Source: Nitrospirota bacterium (GTDB lineage Bacteria; Nitrospinota_A; UBA7883; JACRGQ01). Taken from it: DNA of 24,836 bases. A model generated the notes under the pieces. The model had not been told where the DNA came from and made no database searches. It worked only from the letters and a program-made list of their open reading frames with translations. The position numbers were made by a program, and so were the translations under genes. Below are positions 14,850 through 23,283 of this stretch, piece after piece (position 1 is the first letter of the stretch; each line of letters starts with the position of its first letter). Location of the stretch: positions 1-24,836 of the forward strand of contig JAJRYM010000105.1 of assembly GCA_024275775.1 (NCBI GenBank). The letters are read 5' to 3'.

Positions 14850-15392
14850 ATGATGAAAGGCAGGAATAATTTCGTATTGACGCTGGTTTTGCCGGCGGTT
14901 TTTTTAATCGGTTTATCGGGTTTCCCCAAAAGCGCTTCCGCGCTTCAGCTCACTGTCCTTCAAAGCCGGCTGGTAGGGCTTCCGAACCGGTTTGTGGTGA
15001 AAGTCGAAAATTTCGAGCCGGACGGGCTTTTGACCCCTTCAAGCGTAAAAACACTCGTTGAATCAAAGCTTGTCGGCAAAGGAATCAAGCTGGCCGATAA
15101 TCCCTCCACTACTCCGCTGGCGCACGTTATCGTGAATATAAGGCAGGAAATGCCGCCGGATGGTTACGGCGTAACCTATTTTATCGACCTGAATATTTTC
15201 AACGACACAGTGATAAACACGACCTATAAGCTGAGAAAAGGAACCATCTGGATGATGGGGTCGTACAAGGTAACGCCGGGCAGGGATTTTCCGAAGAGCG
15301 TCGAGGCGCGGATAGTAAAGCTTATTGAATATTTCATGGACGATTATTTTACGGCCAATCCGTTTCTGGGTGGCCAGAGGGGCGGAGAGTAA
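14850..15392 (+). CDS. Exported protein of unknown function
   Basis: This 180-residue protein has a clear Sec signal peptide: basic MKGRNN, a hydrophobic core to about residue 24, and a likely cut after Ala31 (SASA-LQ). There is no lipobox Cys. The mature part of about 150 residues has no family I recognise. Its pattern (VKTLVESKLVGKGIKL, VIVNIRQEMPPDG) suggests a small alpha/beta periplasmic domain like those that follow 'lowest-level component' outer-membrane helper proteins. It is convergent with the BatD-like gene, whose stop lies 7 bases away. ATG 14850 or the next codon could be the start. Confidence 0.78.
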   Translation: MMKGRNNFVLTLVLPAVFLIGLSGFPKSASALQLTVLQSRLVGLPNRFVVKVENFEPDGLLTPSSVKTLVESKLVGKGIKLADNPSTTPLAHVIVNIRQEMPPDGYGVTYFIDLNIFNDTVINTTYKLRKGTIWMMGSYKVTPGRDFPKSVEARIVKLIEYFMDDYFTANPFLGGQRGGE

Positions 15393-15399
15393 TCTTACC

Positions 15400-16353
15400 C
15401 TAAACCGGGCCCACCTCTTCTTCAGGCGCGCTTTTCGGCCTCCCGGTTTTTTCAACGAAGTCGCCGGCAGATTTTAAAATGGATTCCGCTTCATTAGGCG
15501 TCGGGATGATTTTCGCGAATTTGGCGCCGTCGCATAGTTTCAGCATATCTGTAACTTCTCCCCGGAAGGTTATCAGCGGTTTCGGAAAATCGTTTTCAAG
15601 TTCGCTGGTGGTTTTTTCCATCGCTTCCACATGAAACCCGTCCTCGATATATCTTCGTATCGTGTCCGATATATCCGAAAAATATTCTTTCACTTTTCCC
15701 GAAGCGTAAAGGTTTTTTCTTTTTATTCTGTGCAGATTTTTCACCGCCGCCTCATACGGCGTTTCGGCAGGCAGGGGCGGTGCCGCCTTTTGCCGGTTGC
15801 GTTTTCTGATGAAAGCGAACAGCAAAACGGCCGCCGCTGTAACAAGCAGGATTATCAGCACCGCCGGTATATAGCCTGCCCAGTCGATTTTTGGTTCGGC
15901 CTGGCTTCTAATGGCGTCCGGGTTTGGCTCCGTGCTTTTATCGGCGATTACCGATTTGATTTCCACGAAAATCGCGGATGTTTTTGCGGTGCGCGTTTTG
16001 CCCGATGCGTCTTTCCATTCATAAACATATACCGGCAGTTTCAGGCGGCCTGTTTCAAACGGCGCCAGCGTAAAAACTATGCCGGCGGCAGTGGCGCCGG
16101 AGGCTTGCGTTGCGGGCTTTTCCTCTTTAACGCCGATAATTTCAAACGGGCCGGGGTCGGTTAGCCTTACCTGCGGCCTCAACTCCTCGCCTGCATCGCC
16201 TCTCAGCGTTATCGTGTAAGTAAGGCGGTCGCCGATAGTCGCGGTTGCGGGCGAAACCTTTGCGGAAAGGGCAACATCGGCGAGCGCGGGCGCGGCGCGC
16301 AGGGATATGGAGCAAATAATTAACAGTATTATTCTGCCCGCGGATTTGCGCAT
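15400..16353 (-). CDS. BatD-like membrane protein of the MoxR group
   Basis: This 317-residue protein has a signal peptide cut near Ala25 (APALA-DV), an Ig-like extracytoplasmic domain (VSPATATIGDRLTYTITLRG), one membrane helix about 161-182 followed by a basic stop-transfer sequence (RKRNRQK), and a cytoplasmic helical domain of about 130 residues. It is the third gene after moxR and the DUF58 gene, where BatD-type or related genes are usual. GGAAG lies 7 bases before its ATG. It is shorter than many BatD proteins, with one Ig-like domain instead of several. The role is probably in assembly or quality control of envelope complexes with the MoxR ATPase. No VWA-membrane proteins (BatA/BatB) follow. 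Confidence 0.75.
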   Translation of the reverse strand: MRKSAGRIILLIICSISLRAAPALADVALSAKVSPATATIGDRLTYTITLRGDAGEELRPQVRLTDPGPFEIIGVKEEKPATQASGATAAGIVFTLAPFETGRLKLPVYVYEWKDASGKTRTAKTSAIFVEIKSVIADKSTEPNPDAIRSQAEPKIDWAGYIPAVLIILLVTAAAVLLFAFIRKRNRQKAAPPLPAETPYEAAVKNLHRIKRKNLYASGKVKEYFSDISDTIRRYIEDGFHVEAMEKTTSELENDFPKPLITFRGEVTDMLKLCDGAKFAKIIPTPNEAESILKSAGDFVEKTGRPKSAPEEEVGPV

Positions 16354-16369
16354 ATAACAGCTTCCGGTT

Positions 16370-17272
16370 TTATCCGTGAGCGACCCGCCTTTTTTCCCGC
16401 GTTCTGAAAAATTTGATTAACGGCTCCACGGGAGGGAAATCGGTTCTTATGCGGATGCGGTCTATGCCGTACCGGCCGAAAAGCTTTTTAAGCGTTGCTT
16501 CTCGCCGGGATATCTCATTTTCATACCGGCGCCGGAAATCTTCGTCGGAACTGTCGATAAGAATCTCCTCGCCCGTTTCCGAATCTATCAGGCACAAAAG
16601 CCCTGCTTCCGGCAGGGTTTTTTCGGCGGGGTCGTACACTTCCACCGCAATCAGGTCGTGCCTGCGGGCGGCCGCCCGCATAGGTTTCTCATAGCCGTCG
16701 GCTTCGAAATCGGAAATCAGAAAAACGATAGCCTTGCGCCGAATGGCGCGGTTAAGATTTTCCAGAGCGCCTTTCAAGTCTGTCTTTTTTCCAACCGGTC
16801 TGAAGTAAAGGATTTCCCGGATTATGCGCAGAACATGCTTGCTTCCCTTCGAAGGCGGAATGAACAGCTCCACATGGTCGGTGAAAATCATCAGTCCCAC
16901 CTTGTCGCCGTTTTTTATGGCCGAAAAAGCTATGGTCGCGCATATTTCGGCGGCCGCTTCCGTCTTGAAATTCTCGCCGGTGCCGAAATATCCGGAAGCC
17001 GAAGCGTCCACCATCAGTATTACGGTAAGCTCCCGTTCCTCATCGAACAGCTTCACGTAAGGATGGCCTGTGCGCGCGGTAACATTCCAGTCTATCGAAC
17101 GTACGTCGTCGCCTTCCTGATAAGGCCGCACCTCGGCGAATTCTATGCCCGAACCTTTGAAGGTCGAGTGATATTCGCCGGAGAAAAGCGCTTCCACCAG
17201 CTTCCTGCTGTGAATTTCTATCCGCCGGATACGGCTGAAGATTTCCTTTTTGCGGTCGTCGGCGTCCTGCAT
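16370..17272 (-). CDS. DUF58 domain protein (VWA-like)
   Basis: This 300-residue protein carries the DUF58 hallmark GSGIEFAEVRPYQEGDDVRSIDWNVTAR split over 41-67, then PYVKLFDEERE, and a VWA-type metal site DASAS at 89-93. DUF58 proteins are nearly always encoded beside MoxR ATPases and are thought to be their substrate-adaptor partners. Here the start codon lies one base after the moxR stop, so the pair is translationally coupled. The BatD-like gene follows 16 bases later. Confidence 0.93.
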   Translation of the reverse strand: MQDADDRKKEIFSRIRRIEIHSRKLVEALFSGEYHSTFKGSGIEFAEVRPYQEGDDVRSIDWNVTARTGHPYVKLFDEERELTVILMVDASASGYFGTGENFKTEAAAEICATIAFSAIKNGDKVGLMIFTDHVELFIPPSKGSKHVLRIIREILYFRPVGKKTDLKGALENLNRAIRRKAIVFLISDFEADGYEKPMRAAARRHDLIAVEVYDPAEKTLPEAGLLCLIDSETGEEILIDSSDEDFRRRYENEISRREATLKKLFGRYGIDRIRIRTDFPPVEPLIKFFRTREKRRVAHG

Positions 17273-17273
17273 C

Positions 17274-18263
17274 TCAGGGAACCGGAATCGTCTCGAGAAT
17301 CTTCTTTACTATATCGTCGGATGTCACGTTTTCGGCTTCGGCCTCGTAGGTGGTCATAATCCTGTGGCGTAGTGTTTCCATTCCTATGGCCTTTACGTCG
17401 TCGGGTGTTACGTATCCCCTGTGGCGCAAAAAAGCGTTGGCTTTGGCCGCTGTTACAAGGTAGATGGAAGCTCTGGGGGATGCGCCGTATTCGATAAGCC
17501 CGTCGAGCTCGGACAGTCCGTAATCGTTCGGCTTGCGGGATGCTGAAACTATATCCAGCACGTAACCGTAAATCTTTTCGTCAACGTATATTTGGTCTAC
17601 AACCTCTCTGGCTTCCTCTATCTCTTTAGCGGTGATTACGGCCATGATCTGCTGACGAAAAACGCCCGACATCCGTTTGACGATTTCAAGCTCATCTTCG
17701 CGGGAAGGGTAATCTATGAACAGTTTTAAAAGGAAACGGTCAACCTGCGCTTCGGGAAGAGGGTAGGTGCCTTCCTGTTCAATCGGGTTCTGCGTGGCCA
17801 GCACCATGAAAGGCGCCTCAAGCTTGAACGGCTGTCCTCCTATGGTTACCTGCTTTTCCTGCATCGCTTCCAGCAGGGCCGATTGCACCTTGGCGGGCGC
17901 GCGGTTGATTTCATCGGCCAGAACCATGTTCGTGAAAACCGGGCCTTTCTTAACCGAGAAACTGCCATTTTTTATATCGTATATCTGAGTGCCGATAAGA
18001 TCCGCCGGCAAAAGATCGGGAGTGAATTGGATTCTTTTAAAACCGAGTTGCATAGATTTTGCCAGAGTGTTTACAGCCAGCGTTTTGGCGAGCCCCGGTA
18101 CGCCTTCCAGTAGAACATGCCCCCGGCAGAGAAGAGCCATGACCATTTTTTCCAGAAGATCGCGCCGCCCGACGATAACCTTCTCGATTTCGCTGAAAAG
18201 AAGCTCAACGAAAGCGGACTTCTCTTTAGCCTTTTCGTTTATTTTTATAATATCCTGTTCCAC
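17274..18263 (-). CDS. MoxR family AAA+ ATPase
   Basis: This 329-residue ATPase has Walker A GVPGLAKT (54-61), Walker B LADEINRAPAKVQSALLEAMQE (DE at 117-118), the sensor segment ATQNPIEQEGTYPLPEAQVDRF and a C-terminal lid domain with SPRASIYL and RGYVTPDDVKAI. MoxR proteins act as chaperone-like ATPases in maturing membrane or metal-dependent complexes. The start is GTG at 18263 with a perfect GGAGG 7 bases upstream (18271-18275). It is the first gene of the moxR-DUF58-BatD-like unit and has its own promoter in the gap after tsaD. Confidence 0.94.
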   Translation of the reverse strand: MEQDIIKINEKAKEKSAFVELLFSEIEKVIVGRRDLLEKMVMALLCRGHVLLEGVPGLAKTLAVNTLAKSMQLGFKRIQFTPDLLPADLIGTQIYDIKNGSFSVKKGPVFTNMVLADEINRAPAKVQSALLEAMQEKQVTIGGQPFKLEAPFMVLATQNPIEQEGTYPLPEAQVDRFLLKLFIDYPSREDELEIVKRMSGVFRQQIMAVITAKEIEEAREVVDQIYVDEKIYGYVLDIVSASRKPNDYGLSELDGLIEYGASPRASIYLVTAAKANAFLRHRGYVTPDDVKAIGMETLRHRIMTTYEAEAENVTSDDIVKKILETIPVP

Positions 18264-18298
18264 GCTTGAACCTCCTTCAGTAAGTTCTGAGGAAAAAC

Positions 18299-18328
18299 AT
18301 TATATTGGCAAATCGTCCCGAATGTCTT
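18299..18328 (-). promoter_or_regulatory. Likely moxR operon promoter
   Basis: On the minus strand AAGACA (18323-18328), an 18-base spacer and TATAAT (18299-18304) lie just after the tsaD stop. The leader to the GTG would be about 28 bases and contains the Shine-Dalgarno, a normal arrangement unlike the ffh, ctpA and secA starts. Confidence 0.6.
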
Positions 18329-18335
18329 TTTATTT

Positions 18336-19331
18336 TTAAAGCGGCAGATTCGCTTCAGCGTCCAGCATTTTAAATTCGGCGAACGCCGGGTTATCGGGGT
18401 TGTCCCGAAAGAGATAATACCCGGCGGCGGCGATCATCGCTCCGTTATCCGTGCATAAAACAGGTTCCGGCCAGACCACCCGCATCCCTTTTTTGTCGGC
18501 GGCTTCTTTCATCCTTTTTCTTAGTTCGCCGTTGCATGCAACGCCGCCCGCAAGCACGATGAAAGGAAGGTAGAGCTGTTCCGCCGCCGCGATCGTTTTC
18601 GACACCATAGCCGTGACGGCCGCGCGCTGAAAGGATGCGGCCACATCGGCTTTTGCCGTGGAATCGTTAATGGCGTTCCGCACCGCCGTTTTGAGTCCGC
18701 TGAAGCTGAACGCCAGCTTGTCCCCCCTCACTTGCGGCACCGGAAAATCGAAACTGGCGGGGTTGCCTTTTTCGGCTTCCTTCTCCACCGCGGGCCCGCC
18801 CGGAAAGCCAAGGCCAAGCATCTTGGCCACTTTGTCGAAAGCTTCGCCGGCGGCGTCGTCGCGGGTGGAGGATATTTCCGATATGCGCGCGGGAGATTCA
18901 ACGCGGTACAGAGAGGTGTGTCCGCCGGATGCGACCAGGCAGAGAAAAGGCCACGCGAGTTCCTGCGTAAACCCGGCGGCCAGTATATGCCCGTGAATAT
19001 GGTGAACCGGAACGAGCGGTTTTCGCAGCGCCCACGCCATACCCTTCGCGGCGGAAAGCCCCACAAGAAGCGCTCCCAGCAGGCCGGGCCCTCTGGTAAC
19101 CGCGAAAAGATCTATTTCCGCCACGGTCAGGCCGGCCGTTTTCAATGCTTCGGCTACCACCACCGGCAGGTTTTCCATATGGCGCCTTGAAGCCAGTTCC
19201 GGAACGATGCCGCCGTATTGCGAGTGAACCTCGTACTGGGTGGCGATTATATTGGAGAGAATATCCCGGCCGTCTTTTACCACGGCTACGGCCGTTTCGT
19301 CGCATGATGTTTCTATGCCGAGTATCAGCAT
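18336..19331 (-). CDS. tsaD: tRNA N6-adenosine threonylcarbamoyltransferase TsaD
   Basis: TsaD transfers the threonylcarbamoyl group to A37 of ANN-reading tRNAs, with TsaB, TsaE and TsaC as partners. The 331-residue protein has the ASKHA fold signatures: GIETSCDETAVAV at the N-terminus, metal ligands His111 and His115 in VHHIHGHI, LVASGGHTSLY, FSFSGLKTAVRN and CTDNGAMIA near residue 300. The length is normal and no key residue is missing. It follows ctpA by 51 bases on the same strand and may be cotranscribed. Only a weak GGAAA is seen upstream of the ATG. Confidence 0.97.
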   Translation of the reverse strand: MLILGIETSCDETAVAVVKDGRDILSNIIATQYEVHSQYGGIVPELASRRHMENLPVVVAEALKTAGLTVAEIDLFAVTRGPGLLGALLVGLSAAKGMAWALRKPLVPVHHIHGHILAAGFTQELAWPFLCLVASGGHTSLYRVESPARISEISSTRDDAAGEAFDKVAKMLGLGFPGGPAVEKEAEKGNPASFDFPVPQVRGDKLAFSFSGLKTAVRNAINDSTAKADVAASFQRAAVTAMVSKTIAAAEQLYLPFIVLAGGVACNGELRKRMKEAADKKGMRVVWPEPVLCTDNGAMIAAAGYYLFRDNPDNPAFAEFKMLDAEANLPL

Positions 19332-19382
19332 GAATCGTAATTTCCGGGGAACTTCGGCATGATGCCGGTAAAAAGCCCGCCC

Positions 19383-20768
19383 CTAAAGGCTTGTGACAAT
19401 ATGAGGTTTGCCGACTGTTTTTACAATCTCGAGCGCTTTTGCCAGCTGGTTGTCTTCCTTGAGATCGAATATCTTCCTCGGATGCTGCATCCGTTCTTTT
19501 GCTCTCTTCTGCATGGCTTCGCGTATTTTCTTTCTCTGTTCTTTCTGTTCTTCGGAAAGAGGAGAAGCGCCTCCTGCTCCTTCAAATCCTGCCATGAGGT
19601 CTTTTTCCCGGAAAGGTTTCGGCATTTCGAGCGTCTCTCCATCTTCCGTTGTAATGGCGTATTTCACCTCTATATCCGGCTCTATGCCGGTGCCGTGAAT
19701 CATGATTCCCGCCGGAGTGTAATACCGGGCGGTGGTAAGGCTTAGCCCGCTTCCATCGCTTAACGACCGGACTGTCTGAACAGACCCCTTACCGAAGGAG
19801 CGAACTCCAACGATAGTTGCCCTGTGGAGGTCTTTCATCGCGCCGGCCACGATTTCCGACGCAGATGCGGAAGCGGCGTTTATCAAGACCACCATAGGGA
19901 AGTCGGCGCCGATACCCCACCGGTTCGATACGAATTTTCTATTCTGGTCGGGGGTTCTGCCGCGTGTGGAAACGATAGTATGCCCTTTGCCGATGAAAAG
20001 GTCCGTCACGTCCACAGCCTGTTTAAGCAGGCCGCCGGGATTGTTGCGCAAATCAAGAATCATCTGTTTGAAATTATTGCCGTGGAGCTCCTCAATAGCC
20101 TTGCGCAGGTCTCTGGCGGTATTTTGCGAAAAGGTGCTTACTCTTACGTAGGCCACTTCATCGTCGATCATCGCGTATTTGACCGACTGTATCTGTATCA
20201 TGGCCCTTACTATCGTTACGTCGAACGTCTCGTCCGTGGCCAACCGGTATATCGTTATTGTGATGGGAGTTCCTATCTTCCCCCGCATAAGGCCTACGGC
20301 GTCATGAAGAGTCATATCTTTCGTGCTCTTTCCCGATATCTTGATTACCTGGTCTCCCGGAAGCAGTCCCGCCTTTTCGGCCGGAGTATCCTCGATGGGC
20401 GACACTATAGTTATGAAGGAATCCATAATCGTTATTTCAATTCCAAGCCCGCCGAAATGCCCTTCAGTTTCCTGCCGTCTCGCCTTGTAAGCCTTGGCGT
20501 CCATGAAGGATGAATGAGGATCCAGCTTTTTCAGCAGTCCCTTTATGGCCGCTGTGGTGAGTTCTTCGGTGCTTTTTTCCTCAACGTAGTTGTTCTGTAT
20601 GAGCGAAAGAACCTCCGCGAATGTGCGCAAGCTGTCATACGGCGTGGAGGCTTGCGCGACCGGGCGCAGATTGCCCGCAACGCCGATGCCGATTCCAAGA
20701 AGGAGGGCGGCCAGTCCCCACGGTGCGAATTTTCTAAAGGCTTTTTGAAGCGGTTTCAGATTTGACAT
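19383..20768 (-). CDS. ctpA: S41 family C-terminal processing protease CtpA
   Basis: This 461-residue protein has an N-terminal membrane anchor or signal (about 15-32), then a PDZ domain about 105-185 (GGLGIEI, GLLPGDQVIKI), and the S41 protease core: LDLRNNPGG (238-246), the Ser cluster ASASASE (299-305) with the nucleophile, and Lys327 in SFGKGSVQ forming the Ser-Lys dyad. Such tail-specific proteases cut envelope proteins in the periplasm. The C-terminus carries a charged coiled-coil stretch (SEEQKEQRKKIREAMQ). It diverges from ffh. A good promoter ends only 6 bases before the ATG and there is no Shine-Dalgarno. Confidence 0.96.
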   Translation of the reverse strand: MSNLKPLQKAFRKFAPWGLAALLLGIGIGVAGNLRPVAQASTPYDSLRTFAEVLSLIQNNYVEEKSTEELTTAAIKGLLKKLDPHSSFMDAKAYKARRQETEGHFGGLGIEITIMDSFITIVSPIEDTPAEKAGLLPGDQVIKISGKSTKDMTLHDAVGLMRGKIGTPITITIYRLATDETFDVTIVRAMIQIQSVKYAMIDDEVAYVRVSTFSQNTARDLRKAIEELHGNNFKQMILDLRNNPGGLLKQAVDVTDLFIGKGHTIVSTRGRTPDQNRKFVSNRWGIGADFPMVVLINAASASASEIVAGAMKDLHRATIVGVRSFGKGSVQTVRSLSDGSGLSLTTARYYTPAGIMIHGTGIEPDIEVKYAITTEDGETLEMPKPFREKDLMAGFEGAGGASPLSEEQKEQRKKIREAMQKRAKERMQHPRKIFDLKEDNQLAKALEIVKTVGKPHIVTSL

Positions 20769-20774
20769 TTTTTT

Positions 20775-20802
20775 ATATTAGCACGGCTTTTAATTCTGCC
20801 AA
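20775..20802 (-). promoter_or_regulatory. ctpA promoter, start codon 6 bases after the -10
   Basis: On the minus strand TTGGCA (20797-20802), a 16-base spacer and TAATAT (20775-20780), with the extended-10 element TG one base upstream, precede the ATG at 20768 by 6 bases of A. Transcription would start at or very near the ATG. Confidence 0.65.
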
Positions 20803-20845
20803 AAAAATTTCCTTTTTTCGGATTTTTTCGCTGGCGACGGAAAAA

Positions 20846-20874
20846 TTGACACCATCAGCTCATACTGTTATAAA
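20846..20874 (+). promoter_or_regulatory. ffh operon promoter, near-consensus, start codon 9 bases after the -10
   Basis: A perfect TTGACA (20846-20851), exactly 17 bases, then TATAAA (20869-20874) with an extended TGT before it. The ffh ATG is at 20884. The expected start site leaves a leader of about 0-3 bases, with no Shine-Dalgarno in TTCCCGTTT. Confidence 0.82.
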
Positions 20875-20883
20875 TTCCCGTTT

Positions 20884-22218
20884 ATGTTTGAACAGCTGGA
20901 ATCGCGCCTTTCGCAGGCGCTTAAAAAAATCAGGGGTCTTTCCCGACTCACCGACGCCAACATGGCGGAGGCTCTGCGCGAGGTGCGCCTGGCGTTGCTG
21001 GAGGCGGACGTTTCCCTGCCGGTCGTAAAGGATTTCATTGAAAACGTAAAAACCAGATCTGCCGGCCGGGATGTCCACAAGTCTCTTTCTCCCGGTCAGG
21101 AGATAGTAAAAATTGTTCATCAGGAGCTGATTTCCCTTCTTGGCGGTGAAACCAAAGGTTTGAGCAAGCCTGATAAAGGGCTGATGGTGATACTGATAGC
21201 CGGCCTTCAGGGGTCGGGCAAAACCACCAGTAGCGCCAAACTCGCTCTGCATCTTTCAAAGGAAGGCCGCCGGCCGATGATGGTATCGGCGGATGTTTAC
21301 CGCCCGGCCGCCCGCGAACAGCTTGCGGTGCTTGGCGAACAGCTCGGTTTCCCGGTTTTTCGGGGCGAAGGCATAAACGATCCGCTGAAAATCGTTAAAG
21401 GGTCGATAAAAGCCGCGAAAATGGAAAACGCCGATGTGCTTCTGGTGGATACGGCAGGCAGGCTTCAGGTTGACGAGGAAATGATGGCCGAACTGGAAGC
21501 CGTGAAGAAACTTTCCAATCCGGCCGAGGTTCTCCTCGTGGCCGACGCCATGACGGGACAGCACGCGGCAGAAGTGGCTCGTGAATTTCATGAACGGGTT
21601 GGCATCACAGGCGTAATCCTTACGAAACTGGACGGCGACGCGAGAGGCGGCGCGGCTCTTTCCATCAGTTCGGCGACAGGCTGTCCCATAAAGTTCTCCG
21701 GCGTGGGCGAAAAGCCGGAACAGTTCGAGATTTTCCATCCGGAAAGAATGGCCCAGCGCATCCTTGGCATGGGCGACGTTTTAAGCCTGATTGAAAAAGC
21801 CGAAGAGGCCGTAGAAGAAAAAGAGGCCGAGATGCTCGCCCGCAAGATGGCCTCGGGGCAGTTCGACATGAATGATTTTCTGGCCCAGATAAAAGTGATA
21901 AAGAAAATGGGGCCGATGGGAGATATGATGAACCTCATCCCCGGTTTCAAACCGCCCAAAGGCGCCGAGATCGACGACGGCGAGCTGGTGAAAATCGAGG
22001 CGATAATTAATTCTATGACCGCTGAAGAGAGAAGGTCGTATAATATCATCAACGGTAGACGGAAAATACGGATAGCCTGCGGAAGCGGCAGAGAGGTAAA
22101 AGAAGTCAACAGGCTTCTTAAACAGTTTGTTAAAATGAAAAAAGTAATGAAGAATTTCAGAAAGCCGGGTTTCATGGAAAGAATGGCTTCCATGGGCAGG
22201 CCCGGCGCGGGATTTTAG
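20884..22218 (+). CDS. ffh: Signal recognition particle protein Ffh
   Basis: Ffh binds 4.5S RNA and signal sequences and targets ribosomes to FtsY and the Sec machinery. The 444-residue protein has the N domain (1-90), the GTPase G domain with GLQGSGKTT (107-115), the SADVYRPAAREQL insertion-box region (134-147), DTAGR (189-193) and TKLDGDARGGA (247-257), and the Met-rich M domain from about 300 with the RNA-binding segment CGSGREVKEVNRLLKQF. It is the first gene of the ffh-rpsP-khpA-rimM-trmD-rplS cluster, and its strong promoter likely drives all six. Confidence 0.98.
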   Translation: MFEQLESRLSQALKKIRGLSRLTDANMAEALREVRLALLEADVSLPVVKDFIENVKTRSAGRDVHKSLSPGQEIVKIVHQELISLLGGETKGLSKPDKGLMVILIAGLQGSGKTTSSAKLALHLSKEGRRPMMVSADVYRPAAREQLAVLGEQLGFPVFRGEGINDPLKIVKGSIKAAKMENADVLLVDTAGRLQVDEEMMAELEAVKKLSNPAEVLLVADAMTGQHAAEVAREFHERVGITGVILTKLDGDARGGAALSISSATGCPIKFSGVGEKPEQFEIFHPERMAQRILGMGDVLSLIEKAEEAVEEKEAEMLARKMASGQFDMNDFLAQIKVIKKMGPMGDMMNLIPGFKPPKGAEIDDGELVKIEAIINSMTAEERRSYNIINGRRKIRIACGSGREVKEVNRLLKQFVKMKKVMKNFRKPGFMERMASMGRPGAGF

Positions 22219-22233
22219 GTTTTTGGAGGAAAA

Positions 22234-22482
22234 ATGTCAGTCAGTATAAGAATGAGCCGGTACGGCAGGAAGAAGAAACCTTTTTACAGGATAGTCGCCG
22301 CCGATAAGCGAAGCCCGCGGGACGGCGCGTTTCTGGAGATTATCGGAACGTACGACCCCCGCACCAAAGAGACGAGTATAAAAAAGGATCTGGCGGAAAA
22401 GTGGATTAAAAACGGCGCACAGCCGTCCGCCACCGTAAAAGATATTTTCGTTAAGCAGGGCGTTTCCCTGGCGACGAAGTAA
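22234..22482 (+). CDS. rpsP: 30S ribosomal protein bS16
   Basis: bS16 is an early-assembling 30S protein. The 82-residue sequence has the family's usual length and order: SIRMSRYGRKKKPFYRIVAADKR split near the N-terminus, then FLEIIGTYDPRT and a KWIKNGAQPS segment. A perfect GGAGG stands 5 bases before the ATG. It lies 15 bases after ffh. Confidence 0.98.
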   Translation: MSVSIRMSRYGRKKKPFYRIVAADKRSPRDGAFLEIIGTYDPRTKETSIKKDLAEKWIKNGAQPSATVKDIFVKQGVSLATK

Positions 22483-22483
22483 G

Positions 22484-22499
22484 CCGGCGTTATAGCCGG
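22484..22499 (+). other. Small intercistronic hairpin between rpsP and khpA
   Basis: CCGGC (22484-22488) pairs with GCCGG (22495-22499) around GTTATA. There is no T-run, so it is not a terminator. It may stabilise the rpsP 3' end. Confidence 0.3.
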
Positions 22500-22517
22500 A
22501 CTTGCGGAAAAACAGAT

Positions 22518-22751
22518 ATGAAATCGCTTATTGAAACGATCGTCAAAGGCATCGTAAATAAACCTGAAGAAATTTCTGTCACTGAAATCCGGGGGGACAA
22601 AACAACAATCTACGAGCTTAAAGTGTCGCCCGAAGACCTTGGCAAGGTTATAGGCCGGCAGGGGCGTACGGCCAGGGCCATACGCTCGGTTATGAGTTCC
22701 GCTACCACGCGAAAGGCGAATACCCGCTCCGTTCTTGAAATTCTGGAGTAA
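22518..22751 (+). CDS. khpA: KH domain RNA-binding protein KhpA
   Basis: This 77-residue single KH domain protein carries the GxxG-type loop in LGKVIGRQGRTARAIR. It belongs to the KhpA (YlqC-type) group that lies between rpsP and rimM in many bacteria and binds RNA, often with KhpB. The stop codon overlaps the rimM ribosome site, so the two are coupled. Confidence 0.95.
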   Translation: MKSLIETIVKGIVNKPEEISVTEIRGDKTTIYELKVSPEDLGKVIGRQGRTARAIRSVMSSATTRKANTRSVLEILE

Positions 22752-22752
22752 C

Positions 22753-23283
22753 GTGGCCGAAAAGCGCATATCATGCGGCCGTTTTTCAAAACCGTTCGGA
22801 TTAAAAGGCGAGATAAAGTTTATCCCCCGCCTCTCCGTTCACCTGAAACCTTCTGACCTCGCCGAAGTAATCGCCGCGCCTCCGGGAAGTCCCGAAGAAG
22901 GTTTTTCCGTGGATATCGAATCGGCAATAGACCGTGGCAAATACTGGCTGTTGGGTCTGGCCGGTTTTTCATCGCCGGAAGCGGTTTCCCGGCTTACCAA
23001 CATGGAACTCACGATGGACCGGTCCCAAATGCCCGCACTGCCGGAAGGCGTCTATCTTGAGGAAGATTTAATCGGGCTGGCCGTAGTGGAAACCGACGGC
23101 CGCGAGCTTGGCGCGATAACATCCGTTATCAGAACCGGCGCAAACGATGTGTGGGAGGTCGCGCTTAAAGAAGGCGGCGAGCTTCTTCTGCCGGCAGTGG
23201 AAGATGTAATACTTTCGGTTGATATCGCAGACAAAAAAATCGTCGTGAAACTTATCGAGGGACTGATGGAATCATGCGGGTAG
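22753..23283 (+). CDS. rimM: Ribosome maturation factor RimM
   Basis: RimM helps assemble the 30S head near protein S19. The 176-residue protein has the N-terminal RimM barrel (CGRFSKPFGLKGEIKF) and the PRC-barrel half (GANDVWEVA, ELLLPAVEDVILSVDI). The start is taken as GTG at 22753, 1 base after the khpA stop, with GGAG 4 bases upstream. A TTG at 22735 would add residues not seen in the family. Its end overlaps trmD by 10 bases. Confidence 0.95.
   Translation: MAEKRISCGRFSKPFGLKGEIKFIPRLSVHLKPSDLAEVIAAPPGSPEEGFSVDIESAIDRGKYWLLGLAGFSSPEAVSRLTNMELTMDRSQMPALPEGVYLEEDLIGLAVVETDGRELGAITSVIRTGANDVWEVALKEGGELLLPAVEDVILSVDIADKKIVVKLIEGLMESCG

Noticed and set aside
19340..19380. Hairpin CGGCA-TCA-TGCCG between ctpA and tsaD as terminator
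   Set aside because: The stem is only five pairs and no T-run follows on the minus strand.
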